Shown here piece after piece: positions 43,582 through 48,842 of a stretch of DNA of 48,842 nucleotides. Origin of the DNA: Syntrophaceae bacterium UBA2280 (lineage in GTDB: Bacteria; Desulfobacterota; Syntrophia; Syntrophales; Smithellaceae). The translations under genes were made by a program, and so were the position numbers. Every line of letters starts with the position of its first letter. Positions within the stretch are counted from its first letter, which is position 1. The stretch is taken from assembly GCA_002347685.1 (NCBI GenBank), contig DDWS01000016.1:1-48842 (forward strand), in the 5' to 3' direction. Below the pieces are notes generated by a model that saw only the letters and a list, made by a program, of their open reading frames with translations, was not told the origin of the DNA and searched no databases.

Positions 43582-44991
43582 ATGGAATATGCGGAGATTA
43601 TGAAAAGAAAAGATGCGATTTTGGAAAGACCGGTGCAGCCGATCCCCAAGGACAAACTGGCTTCCGAACATAAGCGTTATGCCGAGCGGTGCAAGCGCTC
43701 CATTGAAATCTTTGAGAAAGCCAAAGAAATGATTCCCGGAGGTGTTGAACACAATCTAAGCCAGAACAAACCTTTCCCCCTGGCGATGGATCGGGCCAAA
43801 GGCTATAAGATCTGGGATGTGGACGGCAATGAGTATCTTGATTATCTCATGTGCGGCGCGCCGATCATGCTGGGTCATTGTTATGAACCGCTCGATGAAA
43901 AGATTATCGAAATCATCCGGCAAAAAGGGCCGGCGACCGGCTTGACCTCCGAGTATGAGCTTCTGGCGGCTGCGGAAATTATCAAACATATGCCCGGGGT
44001 GGAAATGGTCCGTTTTCTTCAATCCGGCACAGAAGCGGATATGGCGGCTTTGCGCATAGCAAGGGCCTATACCGGTAAGCTCAAGATTATCAAGATCGGC
44101 GGCAGTTATCATGGCTGGTCTGACCAGATGATCTATTCAGTACATATTCCCCGGACCGGTAATTTCGAATCCAAAGGTATCCCCGCGGAATGCTTTGCCC
44201 ATATCGTTGATGTTCCGCCAAATGATTTTGAAGCCCTGGAAACGGCTTTTAAAGATAGTCAGGATAAAGGCGGAGTGGCCGGCGTGATGGTGGAACCCAT
44301 CGGCGGAGAATCAGGCGCTCATCCGGTTCATCCGGACTGGAATCAGACAATCCGTAAATTATGCGATCAGTATGGTTCGCTGCTGATATTCGACGAAGTC
44401 GTAACGGGATTCCGTCTGGATATGGGCGGCGCTCAAAAGTTGTACAACATCATTCCGGATATAACGGTGCTGGGCAAGATCATTACGCACGGTTATCCTT
44501 CATCAGGAGCCGTAGCAGGCCGTAAAGATGTCATGAAAGTCTGTGCCGGCAGCATGGGCGAAAAGATCTTTGTGGGAGGCACACTAGCCGCTAATCCTAT
44601 TTCCATGGCGGCCTGTTATTATGCGCTGAAGTACATGGCCGAGCATGACGCGGTGGCTAAGGCGACCGCATACGCCAACAAGCTCACTCAGGCTTTAAAT
44701 GATCTGTATGAGACACGTCCTGATCTGGGATTCTTTGTTTATAATTTCGGCGCCATCATGCATTACATGACAACTGCGTTCTTCTCCATAGACCTGAATT
44801 CGCCGGACGCGCTCACCCAGATATTTAACCGGAAGCAGGTTGCGGATGACTACCAGGTGGTGACCATGGCTCAGGGATTGTGTACACTGGCAGGAACCCG
44901 TATGTACACCTGCATGCAGCATGATGATGAAGCGTTGAAGAAAACGTTGGAGATATGGGAATATGTGCTTTCGCTGATTCCCAGAAGTTAA
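43582..44991 (+). CDS. Class III aminotransferase (glutamate-1-semialdehyde aminomutase-like)
   Basis: The 469-residue protein is a PLP fold-type I, class III aminotransferase. It has SGTEADMAALRIAR at 148-161, GGSYHGWSD, the PLP-nitrogen-binding Asp271 in IFDEVVTGFR, and the Schiff-base Lys299 in LGKIITHGYPSSGA. The opening PGGVEHNLSQNKPFP resembles GSA aminomutase. An N-terminal extension of about 45 residues precedes it and the Gly-rich loop differs, so a catabolic transaminase is more likely than tetrapyrrole synthesis. It is in the island between the kinase and the RuBisCO-like gene. GAGGAGG precedes the ATG. Confidence 0.88.
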   Translation: MEYAEIMKRKDAILERPVQPIPKDKLASEHKRYAERCKRSIEIFEKAKEMIPGGVEHNLSQNKPFPLAMDRAKGYKIWDVDGNEYLDYLMCGAPIMLGHCYEPLDEKIIEIIRQKGPATGLTSEYELLAAAEIIKHMPGVEMVRFLQSGTEADMAALRIARAYTGKLKIIKIGGSYHGWSDQMIYSVHIPRTGNFESKGIPAECFAHIVDVPPNDFEALETAFKDSQDKGGVAGVMVEPIGGESGAHPVHPDWNQTIRKLCDQYGSLLIFDEVVTGFRLDMGGAQKLYNIIPDITVLGKIITHGYPSSGAVAGRKDVMKVCAGSMGEKIFVGGTLAANPISMAACYYALKYMAEHDAVAKATAYANKLTQALNDLYETRPDLGFFVYNFGAIMHYMTTAFFSIDLNSPDALTQIFNRKQVADDYQVVTMAQGLCTLAGTRMYTCMQHDDEALKKTLEIWEYVLSLIPRS

Positions 44992-45028
44992 ACAATTAAA
45001 TAATCATTCGTAAAGGAGCATTGCATTT

Positions 45029-46375
45029 ATGAAAAAAAAGAAAAATATTGAAGTTTTAAAAAAGCAGATAGGGCCGTACGCGGACAAACCCATTGCCTTG
45101 CCTGAAGGCATCGATATGGAAGATCATGTCATTGCCACGTATTGGATTCAGGCGGATAAAGCCTGGGATATGGCGGTTCTGGGGCAGGTGCTTGCCATTG
45201 AGCAGACCACCGGCACCTGGGTGCCTGTGCCGGGAGAAACACCGGAAGTCCGGGCCGGTCATGTGGCTAAAGTTATCGGGGTCTATGAAGCTCCTTACTA
45301 CGAATATGCGGTGCCGGCGGAGGTCACCAGCCGTCAGTATATTTTGCAGATTGCCTTTCCGGCAGCCAATGTCGAAGATCAACTGCCCATGATGTTGACC
45401 GCTGTCATCGGCAACATTTCCATGGTACCCAATTTCAAACTTCTGGATATCAGGTTTCCCAAAGCCACACTGGATCAGTATAACGGACCGAAATTCGGGA
45501 CGGACGGCTGGTGGAAAGTGCTTGGCATTAAAAAAGGTCGTCCACTGCTCAATAACATGATCAAACCGTGCAGCGGTTATCCTTTGGAAGTTGGTGCTGA
45601 GCTTTTTCGACAGGCGGCGCTGGGCGGCTGCGATGTGATCAAGGATGATGAACTGATCGCCAACATGCGTTATAACGACGCCGTCAAACGGGTCAAAACC
45701 TACATGAAAATCGAAAAGGAGGTTTTTGAAGAAACCGGCGAGCATACGATCTACACTGTCAATGTTACCGATCGCCTGCCGCGGATGTTCGATCTGGCCA
45801 GGCGTTGCGTCGATGCCGGCGTTAACGGCATGATGGTGAACTATCTGGCTGTCGGTCCGGAAGCCATGCGCGCGCTGGCTGAAGATCCGGCCATTAATGT
45901 GCCGATCCTGGCCCACATGGACATGGCCGGCGCCTTTTACATGTCGCCCTACCAGGGGATATCCTCACCACTCATTTTAGGTAAGTTTGCCCGTGTGTGC
46001 GGAGCGGATTCCATCGTTTTGCCCTTCTCGATGGGCGGGAAGGCCATGTACATGCATGATCGTTTCATGAACACCGTGCGCAATTTGACTTATCCGATGG
46101 GCAACTTGAAACCCACCATGCCGATGCCGTCCGGCGGCATCACACCGGCCAACGTGGCCGATATTGTTAACGCTGTAGGCAAGGACATCATGATCGGTTC
46201 CGGCGGAGGCATTCATGCCCATCCCCAGGGGCCGAAAGCCGGTGCCCGCGCGCTGCGGCAGGCAATTGATGCCGCGGTCAAGGGCGTTAAGCTGGAAGAA
46301 TATGCCAAAGAACACGAAGAGCTGGGTGTCGCGCTGGGTGTCTGGGGCAAGAAAACCGATTTCAAAATTCAGTAG
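45029..46375 (+). CDS. RuBisCO-like protein (form IV RuBisCO superfamily)
   Basis: The 448-residue protein aligns along its length with the RuBisCO large subunit. Conserved positions (spinach numbering) are Glu58 (E60), Thr63 in TGTW (T65), Asn129 (N123), Lys179 in IKP (K175), the metal-ligand block Lys205-Asp207-Glu208 in KDDE (K201, D203, E204), His296 (H294), and the phosphate loops PSGG at 367-370 and GSGGG at 390-394. Lost are K177 (Cys181), R295 (Met297) and H327 (Val330), and the loop-6 Lys is shifted by one (Lys338). It therefore should not fix CO2. RLPs catalyse enolisation, isomerisation or decarboxylation of phosphorylated sugars. I cannot place it in a named RLP clade. AAAGGAG precedes the ATG. 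Confidence 0.93.
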   Translation: MKKKKNIEVLKKQIGPYADKPIALPEGIDMEDHVIATYWIQADKAWDMAVLGQVLAIEQTTGTWVPVPGETPEVRAGHVAKVIGVYEAPYYEYAVPAEVTSRQYILQIAFPAANVEDQLPMMLTAVIGNISMVPNFKLLDIRFPKATLDQYNGPKFGTDGWWKVLGIKKGRPLLNNMIKPCSGYPLEVGAELFRQAALGGCDVIKDDELIANMRYNDAVKRVKTYMKIEKEVFEETGEHTIYTVNVTDRLPRMFDLARRCVDAGVNGMMVNYLAVGPEAMRALAEDPAINVPILAHMDMAGAFYMSPYQGISSPLILGKFARVCGADSIVLPFSMGGKAMYMHDRFMNTVRNLTYPMGNLKPTMPMPSGGITPANVADIVNAVGKDIMIGSGGGIHAHPQGPKAGARALRQAIDAAVKGVKLEEYAKEHEELGVALGVWGKKTDFKIQ

Positions 46376-46388
46376 ATGATTTAATCGT

Positions 46389-46416
46389 GCAGGGAACGGT
46401 CAAGACCGTTCCCTGC
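46389..46416 (+). terminator. Terminator after the RuBisCO-like gene
   Basis: GCAGGGAACGGTC (46389-46401) and GACCGTTCCCTGC (46404-46416) form a perfect inverted repeat with almost no loop, followed by TTCTCT. It lies 13 bases after the RLP stop and should end the kinase-aminotransferase-RLP transcript, so the next gene may be read mostly by leakage. Confidence 0.85.
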
Positions 46417-46436
46417 TTCTCTCAGGAAGTCTAATT

Positions 46437-47501
46437 TTGAATTATTCTCTCCACAACGACCCGAATCTGCCTTTAGCCTGGGGGCCATGGTTTTCGCATG
46501 AGTACATCACCTACTTTGCCGCCCAGGCTCTGGAACGCTTGATGTCATTGCCAAACGTGCCTGTTTTACCCAATCCCCGATACGGAGACAAGCTCTGGTC
46601 GACAGGTCCAAAGCATATCGATGTTTACAAAGAAAATTATCACGCACACCGGCAATTGGATCCACTGTGGTCTTTTGATTATAGAAAAAGAAACGGCGAT
46701 TTTGCCTCTGAACCGCCTCTAGGAAAAACGATTGAGCCCTGGAAGGTGCTGGTGATTTACAGTACGGAACCTGATCTATATCTGGACTGCGATCTGAATC
46801 TCCATAAAAATCAGAAAATCACCGGCGGGTCTCACGGCTGGCGGCACATGCAATTCAAACTTCCGGGAATGACCTTTGGCATTGCGCCGCAATCCTTCCG
46901 CGTTCACAAAGATATGGCAAAGCTTGCTTTTGAAAACGGTAACGATTATTGGGGCTGGCGTAATCTTTCTCGATCTGCTCACTACCTGGCGGATTTGGGA
47001 CATCCCTTTCATGTTAAGGCGTTACCCGGCGCTTTTCTGATGAAGAAAATATTTTCCAGACAGGATCTGTTCAAGATTGTTTCCGCCATGCACCAGAGTT
47101 ATGAAATCTATACTGAACGCCGCTTTCGAGAGGGGTTTGAGCCTTTCAAGCAAGCCTTGTTGCGGGGCGCTCATGAAGGGCAGGCCGCAGCAAGGGATGT
47201 GCAGGATCATTTGCAGGCCTATATTAAACGGGCGGAAAAAAAACATAACCCGATTTTTTATTATTTCCTGGATCAGTTCGGTCAGGATCTGCTGGATGCT
47301 TTTGGTCAGATGGACCCAAACAGTCAACTGGACGCGGCAACGCAAACCAATCGCTGTTCCGCGGATGCAGCCCGGGCAATTTTTAAAGAGGCCAACCTTT
47401 CCAAGTTTGCTTTCCTCGACAAGATCACCGTTGAGATTCTTACTGATGTCGGTAGAATGCTGGGAGCATTGTTTAGTGGCTTTAGTTCTCTGAGAAAATA
47501 A
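46437..47501 (+). CDS. Cytosolic phospholipase C/P1-nuclease-fold protein
   Basis: The 354-residue protein starts at a TTG with AGGAAG 7 bases upstream. It has the zinc-site pattern of the zinc-dependent PLC/S1-P1 nuclease superfamily: WGPWFSHEYITYFAAQAL near the N-terminus (Trp and His21), an acidic EPDLYLDCD, and H-Y-L-A-D-L-G-H-P-F-H-V at residues 182-193 (compare HYIGDIHQPLHV-type motifs). No signal peptide is visible, which is unusual, because known members are secreted. It follows the RLP gene behind a terminator and faces the aldolase gene. Its relation to the RLP pathway is unknown. Confidence 0.68.
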   Translation: MNYSLHNDPNLPLAWGPWFSHEYITYFAAQALERLMSLPNVPVLPNPRYGDKLWSTGPKHIDVYKENYHAHRQLDPLWSFDYRKRNGDFASEPPLGKTIEPWKVLVIYSTEPDLYLDCDLNLHKNQKITGGSHGWRHMQFKLPGMTFGIAPQSFRVHKDMAKLAFENGNDYWGWRNLSRSAHYLADLGHPFHVKALPGAFLMKKIFSRQDLFKIVSAMHQSYEIYTERRFREGFEPFKQALLRGAHEGQAAARDVQDHLQAYIKRAEKKHNPIFYYFLDQFGQDLLDAFGQMDPNSQLDAATQTNRCSADAARAIFKEANLSKFAFLDKITVEILTDVGRMLGALFSGFSSLRK

Positions 47502-47510
47502 TACTAATTC

Positions 47511-48206
47511 TCAATTACCACTTTTCTTCATGGCCTCCTCAACTTCCGATTTCCTTACTGCCGCAACAAAATCGGTGATAGATGCGGGCAGTGTCGTTAT
47601 CGGTTTGCCGGTGGAGAGTGCCAGGCAGTATATATGAGCGACCTTCTCCAAAAGTTCCGCATGGAGAAGGGCCTTATCGAGATTTTTACCCAGTGCCAGA
47701 ATGCCGTGATTCTGAATGAGATAGGCATTGGCGTTGTTGGATAGCTTTCCTTCCACATTGGTGGCAAGCTCCGCGCTTCCTGAAAGGGCATAAGGGATGA
47801 TCTCAATCATCTGTCCCAGAGAAAAAGACACCTCATCAAAAAGAGCAGGTATGGGTGTGTTCATCAAAGCAAAGACACTGCCGAAGATTTGATGGGTATG
47901 GACAACAGCGTTTACATCCGGCCGCTTCTGATAAACGATACCATGAAGTCCGGCTTCCACGGACGGTTTGAGTCCATTTTTTACCTCAATAGTTGAGCTG
48001 TCAAAACCGACCACACAAATATCGTCTGTGGAAAGATCCTGGTATTTCACCGATGAGGGAGTGATGGCCATGGCATGATCGTTGAGCCGCACCGAAACGT
48101 TTCCTCCTGAGCCCCGCTGTGAACCAAAATAGCCTTGATCGGAAAGCCAGAGACTGGCCTCCAGTAAATTCTTTTTATCGTTTTCGTAATGAGACATGGA
48201 CAACAT
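47511..48206 (-). CDS. Class II aldolase/adducin-family protein (fuculose-phosphate-aldolase-like)
   Basis: The 231-residue protein has the class II aldolase family signature. It has GSGGNVSVR at 32-40, PSVEAGLH with the catalytic acid Glu84, the zinc ligands His103 and His105 in VHTHQ, and His166 in QNHG. Relatives are L-fuculose-1-phosphate aldolase, ribulose-5-phosphate 4-epimerase and MTRu-1-P dehydratase/aldolases. GGAGG precedes the ATG at 48206. It is convergent with the PLC-like gene, and its promoter carries the strongest copy of the shared operator, so it belongs to the TetR regulon. Retro-aldol cleavage of a phosphorylated ketose is the expected role. Confidence 0.9.
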   Translation of the reverse strand: MLSMSHYENDKKNLLEASLWLSDQGYFGSQRGSGGNVSVRLNDHAMAITPSSVKYQDLSTDDICVVGFDSSTIEVKNGLKPSVEAGLHGIVYQKRPDVNAVVHTHQIFGSVFALMNTPIPALFDEVSFSLGQMIEIIPYALSGSAELATNVEGKLSNNANAYLIQNHGILALGKNLDKALLHAELLEKVAHIYCLALSTGKPITTLPASITDFVAAVRKSEVEEAMKKSGN

Positions 48207-48334
48207 ACGACCTCCTCTCGCAGGGTTATTTTATGTCTGATAATCGTAATTGCACTATGAAAACTCTCCATCCTAAAAAGGATTTTCATAAAATGCAAAA
48301 CAGCCAAATTTTTGTGGACTTCATAATTTAACAG

Positions 48335-48361
48335 CATTAATTTAATATCATTAAATTAATG
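48335..48361. promoter_or_regulatory. TetR-family operator, copy 3 (perfect palindrome before the aldolase)
   Basis: CATTAATTTAA (48335-48345), spacer TATCA, TTAAATTAATG (48351-48361). The two 11-base arms are perfect reverse complements. On the minus strand TTGTGC (48370-48365) and TATTAA (48347-48342) are spaced 17 bases apart, so the operator covers the -10 box of the aldolase promoter. It lies about 129 bases before the aldolase ATG. Confidence 0.8.
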
Positions 48362-48842
48362 TCTGCACAAGTATTTTAATCATATTTTAATCATATTAAC
48401 GGTTGAGCAGGCAAAGGGGTCACCCATTAAAAGGCTTCACGCTTATTGTTATGTTTTGAGGCTGGCGGGTTGACCCAACCTCAATCTTCGGCAAAGGTCA
48501 AAAAGAAGTGGCGCGCCTCCGACGAGCCAGATTTAATGGTCCATTCTCGGCGCGAACATCGCACAGTGGGACTTCGGGTAAATACCATGAGCCGGATCAA
48601 ACCGAATGGCCTATGGCATTTATGACCTGATACTGTAAATGGATGTCTGGTCGCCTGATCATAGGCTGCGTTGGAAAGAATGAAAAAGATTGGACGGGAA
48701 AAAGGAGTTCAATTTAAACACCGGCGGGATCCGGGAAGGTCAAGGAAATCTCCGTTTTTTCCTTGGCATTTCTTATCATGGATGTCCCCCAAATTGCCAC
48801 AGGGTTCTACTTCCTAACTGTTGAGTGCCAGGACCTCGTGGA
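48362..48842. other. Right-end stretch without a supported gene
   Basis: After the aldolase promoter the sequence contains only short frames, the longest near 48490-48640, none with a ribosome-binding site or a family I recognise. Its GC content rises again relative to the promoter. It could be decayed coding sequence or a remnant of a mobile element, but nothing in it proves either. Confidence 0.45.

Noticed and set aside
43582..44991. Assignment of the aminotransferase as HemL for haem synthesis
   Set aside because: The N-terminal extension, changed Gly-loop after the PLP lysine and catabolic gene context argue against glutamate-1-semialdehyde aminomutase.
45056..45916. 286-codon frame on the minus strand
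   Set aside because: It is antisense to the RuBisCO-like gene and has no recognisable domain.
45029..46375. A functional CO2-fixing RuBisCO
   Set aside because: Residues equivalent to K177, R295 and H327 are replaced, and no phosphoribulokinase or other CO2-fixation gene is nearby.

Overview
This window looks like a chromosomal piece of a Gram-negative, probably anaerobic deltaproteobacterium (Desulfobacterota), most likely near the Syntrophales (Syntrophus/Smithella-type). The placement is an inference from the recA-recX-alaS gene order, a complete Mla-type lipid transport operon, a selenocysteine-containing SelD, and an ADP-forming acyl-CoA synthetase subunit. Nearly all of the window is coding and no rRNA, CRISPR array or intact insertion sequence is visible.

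Layout. 1-7900 (minus strand): a tightly packed operon pgpA-cinA-thpR-recA-recX-alaS-waaF-like, with a strong promoter and a LexA-like GAAC-N4-GTTC palindrome at its head. 7977-13303: mobB, thrC (minus), selD with an in-frame UGA, a DHH phosphoesterase and a GalT/HIT-like transferase. 13353-14205 (minus): an FmdB-type zinc ribbon protein and an HExxH protein. 14243-19329: an Mla phospholipid-transport operon (mlaE, mlaF with an unusual C-terminal degenerate GGDEF-like domain, mlaD, mlaC, mlaA, outer-membrane barrel). 19343-23840: ddl, a DUF4388/tandem cNMP-fold protein, an ACD-type acyl-CoA synthetase alpha protein, and a small membrane protein behind a long structured leader. 23924-31823 (minus): ettA, an MBL hydrolase, an alpha/beta hydrolase, a PspC protein, a TlpA/CcdA redox pair and a UPF0182 membrane protein. 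32181-39482: tRNA-Leu(CAG), ribF, archaeal-type asd, a zinc-ribbon/HExxH protein, then xseA-xseB-ispA-dxs.

39823-48361 is the accessory island and the most interesting part. It encodes an FLVCR-like MFS transporter, a TetR regulator, an FGGY sugar kinase, a class III aminotransferase, a RuBisCO-like protein (RLP) lacking several RuBisCO catalytic residues, a cytosolic PLC/P1-nuclease-fold protein, and on the opposite strand a class II aldolase. Three copies of one 27-bp operator (11-bp arms, 5-bp spacer) lie before the transporter, the tetR gene and the aldolase, tying both ends of the locus into one predicted regulon. I read this as an uncharacterised catabolic pathway for a small sugar or amino-sugar-like compound: import, transamination, phosphorylation, RLP-catalysed enolisation chemistry and retro-aldol cleavage. 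The substrate cannot be told from sequence.

The two ends (1-327 and 48362-48842) contain no gene I can support. AlaS near the left end has a sequence flavour unlike typical deltaproteobacterial AlaS and may be transferred.
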